NCBI GenBank assembly: GCA_964636685.1
Contig: CAZWUK010000073.1
Span: forward strand, 1 to 10,382
Direction: 5' to 3'
Source: CAZWUK01 sp964636685
GTDB lineage: Bacteria > Bacillota > Clostridia > Christensenellales > CAG-138
DNA length: 10,382 nt
Made by a program: the position numbers and the translations under genes. Position 1 is the stretch's first letter; each line of letters begins with the position of its first letter. This document shows positions 1 through 6,477 of the stretch, piece after piece. Under the pieces are notes generated by a model. The model was given only the letters and a program-made list of their open reading frames with translations, was not told the DNA's origin and did no database searches.

Positions 1-1127
1 GCGGGGATCACGCCGTCGTAATATTTGCCGATCATGGCGACCGTTCTGGAGAGGAGGTTGCCAAGGTCGTTTGCAAGGTCGGTGTTGATGCGGCCGATCA
101 GCGCCTCGTTGGAGAACACGCCGTCCGAACCGAACGGCACCTCGCGCAGCAAAAAGTAGCGGATGGCGTCCACGCCGTAGCGCTCGCACAGCTTGACGGG
201 ATCAACGACATTGCCCTTGGATTTGGACATTTTGCCGCCATCGAGCACCAGCCAGCCGTGACCGAATACCTGCTTGGGCAAGGGAAGCCCCAGCGCCATG
301 AGCATGATCGGCCAGATGATCGTGTGGAAGCGCACGATCTCCTTGCCCACGATGTGTACGTCGGCAGGCCAAAATTTTTGATACAGCGAATCGTCGTCCG
401 AGCCCCAGCCGAGCGCCGTGATGTAGTTGGAAAGCGCGTCGAGCCACACGTACACGACGTGCTTCTGGTCAAACGCGACCGGGATGCCCCACTTGAAGCT
501 TGTGCGCGATACGCAAAGATCCTCAAGCCCGGGCAGGAGGAAGTTTTGCAGCATCTCGTTTGCGCGGGAGGCGGGCTGGATAAATTCCGGATGGGTCTTG
601 ATGTGCTCGATCAGGCGGTCGGCGTACTTGGATACCTTAAAAAAGTAGCTTTCCTCCTCCACAAGCTCCACCTTGCCGCCGCAGTCGGGGCATTTGCCGT
701 CCACCAGCTGCCGCTCGAGCCAGAAGCTTTCGCACGGGGTGCAGTAGTGACCGGTGTAGCTGGATTTGTAGATGTCGCCCTGATCGTAGAGCTTTTGGAA
801 GATCTTCTGCACGGCGGCAACATGCTCGTCGTCGGTGGTGCGGATAAACTTATCATAGGAAATGTCCAGCAGCTTCCAAAGGCTCTTAAAGCCCGCGACG
901 ATGCGGTCAACATACTGCTGCGGCGTTTCGCCGGTCGCCTTTGCCTTGCGTTCAATCTTTTGACCGTGCTCGTCCGATCCTGTCAAAAAGAACACGTCAA
1001 AGTCACGCTGGCGCTTGTATCTTGCGATGGCGTCGGTGGCGACGGTGCAGTACGCATGGCCGATGTGCAGATCGGCGCTCGGGTAGTAAATCGGGGTTGT
1101 GATATAAAACTTTTGTTTTTCCGGCAT
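1..1127 (-). CDS. metG: methionyl-tRNA synthetase, 5' part (truncated by window edge)
   Basis: Cytoplasmic class I enzyme that charges tRNA-Met with methionine; its product feeds both initiation and elongation. About 375 N-terminal codons are present and the rest lies beyond position 1. The start is the ATG at 1127-1125, with GGAGG 8 nt upstream; the protein begins MPEKQKFYITTPIYYPSADL. Seen directly: HIGH signature at residues 21-24, a CP-domain zinc knuckle with Cys pairs at 129/132 and 146/149 (CxxC...CxxC, the one-zinc form), the WLDALSNY segment of the methionine pocket, and KMSKS at 299-303 followed by the start of the anticodon-binding helical domain. No frameshift is visible. A T-box leader with a methionine specifier lies directly upstream, which independently supports the identity. 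Whether the missing end has a C-terminal EMAPII-like tRNA-binding domain cannot be seen. Confidence 0.97.
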   Translation of the reverse strand, partial: MPEKQKFYITTPIYYPSADLHIGHAYCTVATDAIARYKRQRDFDVFFLTGSDEHGQKIERKAKATGETPQQYVDRIVAGFKSLWKLLDISYDKFIRTTDDEHVAAVQKIFQKLYDQGDIYKSSYTGHYCTPCESFWLERQLVDGKCPDCGGKVELVEEESYFFKVSKYADRLIEHIKTHPEFIQPASRANEMLQNFLLPGLEDLCVSRTSFKWGIPVAFDQKHVVYVWLDALSNYITALGWGSDDDSLYQKFWPADVHIVGKEIVRFHTIIWPIMLMALGLPLPKQVFGHGWLVLDGGKMSKSKGNVVDPVKLCERYGVDAIRYFLLREVPFGSDGVFSNEALIGRINTDLANDLGNLLSRTVAMIGKYYDGVIP

Positions 1128-1133
1128 GGTTGT

Positions 1134-1140
1134 TTCCTCC
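1134..1140 (-). promoter_or_regulatory. metG ribosome binding site
   Basis: On the minus strand GGAGGAAACAACC leads into the ATG at 1127. The core GGAGG is spaced 8 nt from the start codon, which fixes the metG start. It lies downstream of the T-box terminator, so translation depends on antitermination. Confidence 0.85.
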
Positions 1141-1167
1141 TGCGGTTATAGTCTTGCTTGATGAAAA

Positions 1168-1203
1168 TAAAAAAACGCCACCGTCCGTGTAAGGACAGTA
1201 TGC
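1168..1203 (-). terminator. T-box leader intrinsic terminator
   Basis: Minus strand: ACTGTCC, loop TTACAC, GGACGGT forms a 7-bp stem with one G-U pair, extended by a CGC/GCG helix across a small internal loop, then seven T (1175-1169). It sits just after the T-box sequence and about 40 nt before the metG start, the expected place for a regulated terminator. Confidence 0.9.
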
Positions 1204-1432
1204 GCAATGTCATCCTGTTTGTAACCACCCTACTTCCCCATCAAAAAACGGGGGCATAAGCCCATGCTGTATCGGGCATGACCCGCAAAGGGCTTGCGCA
1301 AATGGAACGTTCACCGTCTGTTGCTCGGGAGCCATGTTCGGCGGGGTCGACCGTCCGGGCTTGCACCTGCTGCCCGGCTCTCTTTGCGGCGTAGACCGTC
1401 TACTCTTTCCGTCATCGCGTTGTATGAATCTA
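1168..1432 (-). ncRNA. T-box riboswitch (tRNA-Met responsive leader of metG)
   Basis: The minus-strand leader of metG carries the T-box hallmarks. Stem I has GACGGAAAGAGTA near its base, an AGAGAG bulge motif at 1378-1383, and a CCGGGC/GCCCGG stem capped by AGGTGCAAG at about 1360-1368. The 3' side of the specifier loop reads GAACATGGCTCCCGAG, giving ATG (1335-1333) as specifier codon, matching Met. The T-box itself, AGGGTGGTTAC, is at 1231-1221; its TGGT (1227-1224) can pair with an uncharged ACCA 3' end, consistent with discriminator A. An intrinsic terminator follows. Known for the family: uncharged cognate tRNA stabilises the antiterminator and lets transcription continue. Inferred here: metG rises when tRNA-Met is undercharged. 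The 5' end is set from the promoter and is approximate. Confidence 0.93.
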
Positions 1433-1438
1433 AAGTTA

Positions 1439-1468
1439 AATGTAGCACGGTATGTTTTCGGTTGTCAA
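1439..1468 (-). promoter_or_regulatory. metG/T-box promoter
   Basis: Minus strand: perfect -35 TTGACA at 1468-1463, 18-nt spacer, -10 TACATT (4 of 6) at 1444-1439. The predicted transcript start is near 1432, giving a leader of about 305 nt that holds the complete T-box. The -35 overlaps that of the pth promoter on the other strand. Confidence 0.75.
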
Positions 1469-1490
1469 GGGGGGCTTCGAATGATAAAAT
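1462..1490 (+). promoter_or_regulatory. pth promoter
   Basis: Plus strand: -35 TTGTCA (5 of 6) at 1462-1467, 17-nt spacer, -10 TAAAAT (5 of 6) at 1485-1490. The predicted start near 1497 leaves a short leader of about 20 nt that contains AAGGAGGAA. This makes the ATG at 1516, not any upstream in-frame ATG, the pth start. Confidence 0.75.
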
Positions 1491-1515
1491 GAACAGGCAC
1501 AAGGAGGAATTCCCA

Positions 1516-2082
1516 ATGTATGTAATCGCAGGGCTCGGCAACCCCGGGCTCTCTTATCGTAAAACGCGGCACAACGCCGGCTTTCAGGCGCTGGAGGCGC
1601 TCGCGGACAAGGAGAAAATCCGGCTGAACAAAAAGGGCTTTTCCGGCGTTTACGGCGAGGGGAAGATCGCCGGGGAGCGGGTTGTGCTCGTCAAGCCCAC
1701 CACCTATATGAATTTGTCCGGCAACTGCATTCAGCAGGTGCTGCATTTTTACAAGGCGCCGGTGGAAAATCTGATCGTATTCTATGATGATGTTGAGCTG
1801 GCTGTGGGCGGGCTGCGCATTCGGGCGAATGGGAGCGCCGGAACGCACAACGGCATGCGCTCGATCATTGCGTGCGTCAATTCAGAGGCGTTCCCGCGGA
1901 TTCGCGTGGGCGTCGGACGGCAGGCGGCGGATGTGATGCTTGCCGACTATGTGCTCAAAAAGCCCTCCAAGGAGGAGCAAAAGGTACTGGAAGAATCCTT
2001 TGAGAGCGCGGCCGAAGCGGCGGTGCTGATCGTGGAGGGGCGTTTGGAGGAAGCACAGGCGCGGTATAATAAGAAAAAGTGA
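1516..2082 (+). CDS. pth: peptidyl-tRNA hydrolase
   Basis: Cytoplasmic enzyme that cleaves the ester bond of peptidyl-tRNAs released from stalled ribosomes, returning free tRNA. 188 aa, the normal size of bacterial Pth1. The ATG at 1516 follows AAGGAGG with good spacing and a promoter ending at 1490; the frame stays open upstream to an ATG at 1294, but that would start before the promoter and encode no Pth-like sequence. Family residues seen: N9 in GLGNPG, catalytic H19 in TRHNAG, N66 in YMNLSG, D91 in YDDVEL, and N112 in SAGTHNG. The last motif usually reads GGHNG, so Thr110 is a mild variant that leaves H111 and N112 intact. Order pth then mfd is known from Bacillota (B. subtilis spoVC-fin-mfd), but fin is absent here. 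A repeat begins at the base after the TGA. Confidence 0.96.
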   Translation: MYVIAGLGNPGLSYRKTRHNAGFQALEALADKEKIRLNKKGFSGVYGEGKIAGERVVLVKPTTYMNLSGNCIQQVLHFYKAPVENLIVFYDDVELAVGGLRIRANGSAGTHNGMRSIIACVNSEAFPRIRVGVGRQAADVMLADYVLKKPSKEEQKVLEESFESAAEAAVLIVEGRLEEAQARYNKKK

Positions 2083-2263
2083 GCGGCGCGGGAAAGAAAC
2101 GATACTGGTTTCCCATGTGCCGGTGTATTGAAAAGTTACTTGATAGCGAGGACTTACTTTTCGCCGCGCTCGGCGGCGCGGGAAAGAAACAATACTGGTT
2201 TGTGATATGCCGGTAAGTTGATAAGCTACTTGATAGCGAGGACTTACTTTTCTTTCGCGCTCG
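2083..2263 (+). repeat. about 90-bp imperfect tandem repeat after pth
   Basis: Two units, 2083-2172 and 2173-2263, align at a 90-bp offset with roughly ten substitutions and a 1-nt indel. Shared words include GCGGCGCGGGAAAGAAAC, ATACTGGTTT and ACTTGATAGCGAGGACTTAC. Similarity begins at the first base after the pth TGA. The second unit runs into the long repeat element described at 2204. A third GGCGGCGCG occurs at 2263. No reading frame in it is credible. Confidence 0.85.
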
Positions 2264-2411
2264 GCGGCGCGACAAAGAAAAGTAACAAAAGAAGTCGGCC
2301 TCTAGGGCTGGCGTTGGTCAGATGCTTTCGTATCCTGGGGTATCGGCATCTGGCCTGCCGTTGGCAGGCTTATCGGTCGGTGGAATGTGGGAAAAAGATC
2401 TTGCAGAACGG
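2204..2411 (+). repeat. long intergenic repeat element, copy A (core module)
   Basis: This 208-nt block aligns without gaps to 6153-6360 (copy B) with about 13 differences, near 94% identity. It starts with GATATGCCGGTAAGTTGATA and ends with TTGCAGAACGG. It holds a large hairpin (2244-2285), a CAGATGC/GCATCTG pair (2320-2352) and a GCCTGCC-GTT-GGCAGGC hairpin (about 2353-2369). An open frame crosses it, but five of six differing codons in its first 180 nt change the residue relative to copy B, so I read it as non-coding. Beyond 2411 this copy departs from copy B: about 45-60 nt of other sequence and then an inverted terminal module. Confidence 0.88.
2244..2285 (+). repeat. hairpin 1 of the repeat element, copy A
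   Basis: TTACTTTTCTTT (2244-2255) pairs with AAAGAAAAGTAA (2274-2285) for 12 bp; after a 2-nt AC bulge, CGCGC pairs with GCGCG around a TCGGCG loop. In copy B (6193-6234) the only two changes lie in the loop (TCAACG), and both stems are unchanged. Confidence 0.85.
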
Positions 2412-2456
2412 GGGAACGGGCAGGTTACTGTTTTGGAAAAGACGGTGTGTGTGCAA

Positions 2457-2516
2457 GACCCCGAGTAATCATCGCTTTCTTTTGTTTCTTTTCTTTCACG
2501 TGAAAGAAAAGAAAGG
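2457..2516 (-). repeat. terminal hairpin module, inverted copy (copy A)
   Basis: Read on the minus strand this matches the module after copies B, C and D: hairpin, then AAACAAAAGAAAGCG, then a GATAACTCCGG-like flank (here GATTACTCGGGG). The hairpin is a perfect 30-bp palindrome, TTTCTTTTCTTTCAC at 2485-2499 and its complement at 2500-2514. The other three copies are in direct orientation, so this one is flipped. Its arm at 2477-2496 is complementary at 19 of 20 positions to AAAGAAAAGTAACAAAAGAA at 2274-2293, so copy A is bounded by inverted repeats. Confidence 0.85.
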
Positions 2517-2576
2517 TGCGTTCGAATAGAATGGTACCGGAAGAAGCGTGGATCAGAGATTTCAGATAGACAATCG

Positions 2577-2605
2577 TTGAAACAGACAAGCTTTTTTGAT
2601 ATTAG
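2577..2605 (+). promoter_or_regulatory. candidate mfd promoter
   Basis: -35 TTGAAA (5 of 6) at 2577-2582, 17-nt spacer, -10 TATTAG (4 of 6) at 2600-2605. The predicted start near 2612 would give a leader of about 40 nt. It is the best match in the gap and lies just past the repeat, in unique DNA. A second TATTAG occurs at 2618. Confidence 0.5.
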
Positions 2606-2652
2606 ATAGAAGAACGATATTAGAGCGAGAAGCGTTTTTAGATAGAAAAAAG
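2599..2652 (+). repeat. three 18-bp imperfect tandem repeats in the mfd leader
   Basis: Units 2599-2616, 2617-2634 and 2635-2652 share the pattern wTwTTAGAnnGAnnAnnG. Units 1 and 2 match at 13 of 18 positions, units 1 and 3 at 14 of 18. The array runs from the candidate -10 to one base before the mfd ATG. It could arise by slippage; I see no known regulator site. Confidence 0.6.
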
Positions 2653-2653
2653 A

Positions 2654-5600
2654 ATGGTGGTGGACGACACGCAGGAATCACACAACCCCATATTGGACGT
2701 ACTGGATTCCGCAGCGGATTTTGTGCGGGCGGGCGAAACGCTCGATCGCGGAAAAGGGCCGGTTGCGGCGTTTGGGCTGCCTGAGCCGCATAAAGCGCAT
2801 ATCGCCGCGTCGCTTGCAAGAAAGCATACGGTGCTTTTGGTGTCCGCGACGGATACCGGCGCGATCCGGTTATATGAGGATCTGGAAAAGCTGACGGGGA
2901 ACGCGCTGTTGTTTTTAACGCGCGAAACGCCGCTTGTGCATGTGTGCGCCGTATCGGGCGAACGCAGGGAGCAGCGCGTCAATACGTTAAGCCGACTTGT
3001 GCTCGGGGAGGCTTCGGTGGTCGTTGCCTCGGCGGCGGCCGTGATGCAAAAGCTTGCGCCGAGAGATTTGTTTGCCGCCATGGTCAAGACCCTGCATCCG
3101 GGCGACGAGATCGCGCCGCGCGCGCTGGTTGCGCTTTTGGTGTCGGCAGGGTATGAGCGCGTGGAGATGGTCGAGGGCAGAGGACAGACCGCCATGCGCG
3201 GCGACATTCTCGATGTTTACGCGCCGCAGGAGCGGTATCCCTACCGCATTGAGTTTTTCGGGGACGAGATCGACCAGATCCGTTCGTTTGACCCCGTCAC
3301 GCAGCGCAGCGTCGAGCAGGTGCTCGAGGCCTTTTTGCCGCCCGCGTTTGAAACCCCGCAGGATGAAAAGGCGATTGCCCGCGCGCTGCCCAAGATCAAA
3401 AACGCCGTGGGCTTTGCCGAGCAGCTCCGCTGCTATGAGCAGGGCATGCCGTCGGCCGGCGCGGATGCGCTGATTCCGCTCTTGTACCCGCATCCCGGCA
3501 CGGTGTTTGACTACCTGCCAAAGGACGCGCTGGTGCTGATCGACGAGGTGCATCGGGTGGAGGATGCGGCAAGAACCGCGGAGCTGACGTTTTCGGAGAT
3601 GGTCGCGGCGCAGCTGGAGCGCGGCGAGGGACTTTCCGAGCAGGGAAAATTGCAGCTGGGCGCGGCAGAGACTTTGACCGCGCTCAATACCGGCAGAACG
3701 CTGCTTTTATATACCCTGACCCGCTCCCACCCCGCGTTTTCTCCCAAGGAGATCGTGGACGTGTCCGCGCGGCAGGCGCCGCAGTATCTTGGCAACGCCG
3801 AGGAGCTGGCGCGGGATGTGCGGCTATGGAAAAAGAACCGCGATGCGGCCGTGCTGTATGCCGGCACGCATGCCGGACAGCTTTGCGACCAATTGCAGGA
3901 TCAGGGCGTGGAGGTCGCGGTGACAAAGGCGCTCACGCACGCACCTGTGCGCGGCGAGGTGCTGGTGGTAGAGGAAAGCCTCTGCCACGGCTTTGCTTAT
4001 CCCGAGCTGCACCTTGCCGTACTGTCGGAAATCGACCTGTTTGCCAAAGCCGACCGTGCAAAAAGGCCCACGAAGAAAAAGAACGGCTTGCAGTTTTCAG
4101 ACCTTGCCGTGGGCGACTATATCGTTCACGAGGCGCACGGCATCGGCCGGTTTGTGGGCGTGGAAGCGCTGACGGTCGAAAACAACACCAGAGATTATCT
4201 TTTGATCGAGTACCGCGGCGGCGACCGGCTGTATATCCCGACCGATCAGCTGGATCGCGTACAAAAATACATCGGCGGCGGCGACGAGGACGTGATCCCG
4301 CCGCTGTCCAAGCTTGGCGGCTCGGACTGGCAGTCGCGCGTGACAAAGGCCAAGCAGTCGGCAAAAAAGCTCGCCGTCGATCTTGCGGCGCTGTACGCAA
4401 AGCGCGCCGGAAACGGCGGGTTTGCCTATACTGCGGACTCCGCGTGGCAGCGGCAGTTTGAGGAGCGGTTTCCGTATACCGAGACGCCCGACCAGCTGCA
4501 AAGCATCAAGGAGATCAAAAAGGACATGGAATCCCCGCGTCCGATGGATCGGCTTTTGTGCGGCGACGTGGGCTACGGCAAGACGGAGGTAGCGCTCAGA
4601 GCCGCGTTCAAGGCGGTGCAGGACAGCAAGCAGGTCGCCTTCCTTGTGCCGACGACCATCCTTGCCCAGCAGCACTACAACACGATGGCGGCACGGTACG
4701 CGGATTTTCCCGTCAAGGTCGCGTGCATGTCGCGGTTTCGCACCAATAAGGAAAAGGCGGAGATCAAAAAACAGCTCGAATCGGGCGCGCTCGACATCGT
4801 GGTGGGGACGCATGCGCTCTTGGCAAAGGATGTGCGCTTCAAGGATCTGGGGCTTTTAATCATCGACGAGGAGCAGCGCTTTGGCGTCAACCACAAGGAG
4901 CAGATCAAGGCGCTCCGCTCGGAGGTGGACGTGCTCACCCTGACGGCGACGCCCATTCCGCGAACGCTGAATCTTTCCATGACCGGCATCCGCGACATCA
5001 GCGTGATTGAAACGCCGCCGGAGGAGCGGTTCCCCGTGCAGACGTTCGTGCTGGAATATACCGAAGCGCTGGTCGTGGACGCGGTGACGCGCGAGATGGC
5101 GCGCGGCGGGCAGACCTATATCGTGTACAACCGCGTGCAGAATATGGAGGCGATGGCGGCAAGGCTCGAGCAGCTTTTGCCGGAGGCGCACATTATATTT
5201 GCGCACGGGCAGATGAGCGAAACGCAGCTTGAGCAGGCAATGCTGGACTTCATGGATCAGAAGGCGGACGTGCTCTTGTGCAGCACGATCATCGAAAGCG
5301 GGCTGGATATCCCCAACGCCAACACGATGATTGTCATCGACGCCGACCGCATGGGGCTTGCGCAGCTGTATCAGCTGCGGGGCAGGGTCGGGCGTTCGAC
5401 GCGGCTGGGGTACGCGTATTTTACCGTGCAGCAGAGCCGCTCCATGAACGAAAAAGCGGCAAAGCGGCTGATGGCGATCCGCGAGTTTACGCAGTTTGGG
5501 GCGGGCTTTCAGCTGGCGATGCGGGATCTGGAGATTCGGGGTGCGGGGAGCTTGCTCGGCGCGGAGCAGCACGGGCACATTGCCGACATCGGCTATGAAT

Positions 5601-6118
5601 ATTACTGCAAGCTCATGCGCGAGGCGGTGCAGGAGGCAAAGGGAGAGGCGGTGCGACCGGAAACGGACACGGTGGTGGATATACCCATCGACGCGCACAT
5701 TCCGCGTCCCTATATCCGAAACGAGGTGCAGCGGCTCGCGGCATACAAGCGCATTGCGGCGATCGACGGACACGAAAGCTATCAGGACATGCAGGAGGAA
5801 TTGATCGACCGCTACGGCGAGCCGCCGCTGCCGGTGGAAAACCTGCTGCTGGTATCTCTGGTCAAGGCATATGCAAAGCGCGCGCTGCTGGAGCAGGTTG
5901 CTGTGCGGGACGGCGAGGTCACGATGAAATTCGTTGCCGACGCTGCCATTGACGGCGGCAAGCTGATCGGTGTGATCTCGCGACAGGGTGGCGCGCAGCT
6001 TGCGGCGACCGAGCCGCCCGCGATCAAGATTGTGGAAAAGAAGGCGGACGCGCTGCGCTTAACGCAGGTACTGCCGGAGTTTTTGCGCGCGGTTGGCGGA
6101 TGTGTGGAGATGGAGTAG
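2654..6118 (+). CDS. mfd: transcription-repair coupling factor
   Basis: Mfd removes RNA polymerase stalled at DNA lesions and recruits UvrAB for nucleotide excision repair. 1154 aa, full family length. An in-frame TAG at 2639 precedes the ATG at 2654; GTG codons at 2657 and 2660 are alternatives. No good Shine-Dalgarno is visible, only A-rich AGAAAAAAG. Domains by residue: UvrB-like region about 1-330 with a degenerate ATP site (AFGLPEPHKAH) and MRGDILDVYAP; CarD-like polymerase-interaction domain from about 479 to 545 with VHEAHGIGRF; RecG-like translocase with Walker A GDVGYGKTE (637-645), DEEQ box (738-741), TATPIPRTL (764-772), SGLDIPNANT and QLRGRVGRS (907-915); TRCF C-terminal domain from about 1004. 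All motor motifs look intact. It follows pth as in other Bacillota, but a 571-bp repeat-filled gap with its own candidate promoter argues for separate transcription. Confidence 0.97.
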   Translation: MVVDDTQESHNPILDVLDSAADFVRAGETLDRGKGPVAAFGLPEPHKAHIAASLARKHTVLLVSATDTGAIRLYEDLEKLTGNALLFLTRETPLVHVCAVSGERREQRVNTLSRLVLGEASVVVASAAAVMQKLAPRDLFAAMVKTLHPGDEIAPRALVALLVSAGYERVEMVEGRGQTAMRGDILDVYAPQERYPYRIEFFGDEIDQIRSFDPVTQRSVEQVLEAFLPPAFETPQDEKAIARALPKIKNAVGFAEQLRCYEQGMPSAGADALIPLLYPHPGTVFDYLPKDALVLIDEVHRVEDAARTAELTFSEMVAAQLERGEGLSEQGKLQLGAAETLTALNTGRTLLLYTLTRSHPAFSPKEIVDVSARQAPQYLGNAEELARDVRLWKKNRDAAVLYAGTHAGQLCDQLQDQGVEVAVTKALTHAPVRGEVLVVEESLCHGFAYPELHLAVLSEIDLFAKADRAKRPTKKKNGLQFSDLAVGDYIVHEAHGIGRFVGVEALTVENNTRDYLLIEYRGGDRLYIPTDQLDRVQKYIGGGDEDVIPPLSKLGGSDWQSRVTKAKQSAKKLAVDLAALYAKRAGNGGFAYTADSAWQRQFEERFPYTETPDQLQSIKEIKKDMESPRPMDRLLCGDVGYGKTEVALRAAFKAVQDSKQVAFLVPTTILAQQHYNTMAARYADFPVKVACMSRFRTNKEKAEIKKQLESGALDIVVGTHALLAKDVRFKDLGLLIIDEEQRFGVNHKEQIKALRSEVDVLTLTATPIPRTLNLSMTGIRDISVIETPPEERFPVQTFVLEYTEALVVDAVTREMARGGQTYIVYNRVQNMEAMAARLEQLLPEAHIIFAHGQMSETQLEQAMLDFMDQKADVLLCSTIIESGLDIPNANTMIVIDADRMGLAQLYQLRGRVGRSTRLGYAYFTVQQSRSMNEKAAKRLMAIREFTQFGAGFQLAMRDLEIRGAGSLLGAEQHGHIADIGYEYYCKLMREAVQEAKGEAVRPETDTVVDIPIDAHIPRPYIRNEVQRLAAYKRIAAIDGHESYQDMQEELIDRYGEPPLPVENLLLVSLVKAYAKRALLEQVAVRDGEVTMKFVADAAIDGGKLIGVISRQGGAQLAATEPPAIKIVEKKADALRLTQVLPEFLRAVGGCVEME

Positions 6119-6123
6119 GCGTG

Positions 6124-6418
6124 GCGCGGGAGCAAAAGCGACGTTCGTTTGCGATATGCCGGTAAGTTGATAAGCTGCTTGGTAGCAAGGACTTACTTTT
6201 CTTTCGCGCTCAACGGCGCGACAAAGAAAAGTAACAAAAGAAGTCGGCCTCTAGGGCTGGCGTTGGTCAGATGCTTTCGTGTTCTGGGGTATCGGCATCT
6301 GGCCTGCCGTTGGCAGGCTTATTGGTCGGTGGTGGGTGTGAAAAAGTTCTTGCAGAACGGCTTTCTTTTCTTTCACGGGAAAGAAAAGAAACAAAAGAAA
6401 GCGTAGATAACTCCGGCT
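6124..6418 (+). repeat. long intergenic repeat element, copy B (most complete)
   Basis: Similarity to the repeat after pth begins at GGCGCGGGA, 6 nt past the mfd stop. The core 6153-6360 is colinear with 2204-2411. It continues directly into the direct-orientation terminal module: hairpin 6362-6391, AAACAAAAGAAAGCG and GATAACTCCGGCT ending at 6418. The 20-nt word AAAGAAAAGnAACAAAAGAA occurs twice, at 6223-6242 and 6380-6399, once after each hairpin. This copy best shows the undivided element. The open frame across it is not conserved as protein. Confidence 0.88.
6362..6391 (+). repeat. terminal homopyrimidine/homopurine hairpin, copy B
   Basis: TTTCTTTTCTTTC (6362-6374) pairs over 13 bp with GAAAGAAAAGAAA (6379-6391) around an ACGG loop. 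One arm is only pyrimidine, the other only purine, and the left arm with its flanking C (CTTTCTTTTCTTTC) is also an exact mirror sequence. No T run follows on either strand, so it is not a canonical intrinsic terminator. Confidence 0.85.
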
Positions 6419-6477
6419 GAAAACGAAAGATGCGGAAAACAGGCAAAAGATAGACAGAGAGAAAAAGTAACCGCTTG
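6419..6477 (+). other. unassigned spacer between copy B and the 79-bp array
   Basis: A 59-nt A-rich stretch with no gene, promoter or clear repeat match. The word AAAAAGTAACCGCTTG at its end weakly resembles GGAAAGTAACAGGCAG of the 79-bp units and may be a decayed unit. Confidence 0.4.

Noticed and set aside
258..1151. Plus-strand open frame of 297 codons
   Set aside because: It lies antisense to metG, whose HIGH, zinc-knuckle and KMSKS motifs are intact on the other strand; it is a GC-driven shadow.
1294..1515. N-terminal extension of pth to an upstream ATG
   Set aside because: It precedes the predicted transcript start near 1497, overlaps the T-box leader and promoter, and adds Arg-rich sequence unlike Pth. 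AAGGAGG marks the ATG at 1516.
2218..2529. 103-codon frame in repeat copy A and the related 85-codon frame at 6149-6406
   Set aside because: The similarity is due to the DNA repeat. Most differences between copies change the amino acid, the frames diverge where the terminal module is flipped, and no ribosome site is present.
4856..5773. Minus-strand open frame of 305 codons inside mfd
   Set aside because: Antisense to the conserved translocase motifs of Mfd; low-complexity His/Arg-rich translation typical of a shadow.
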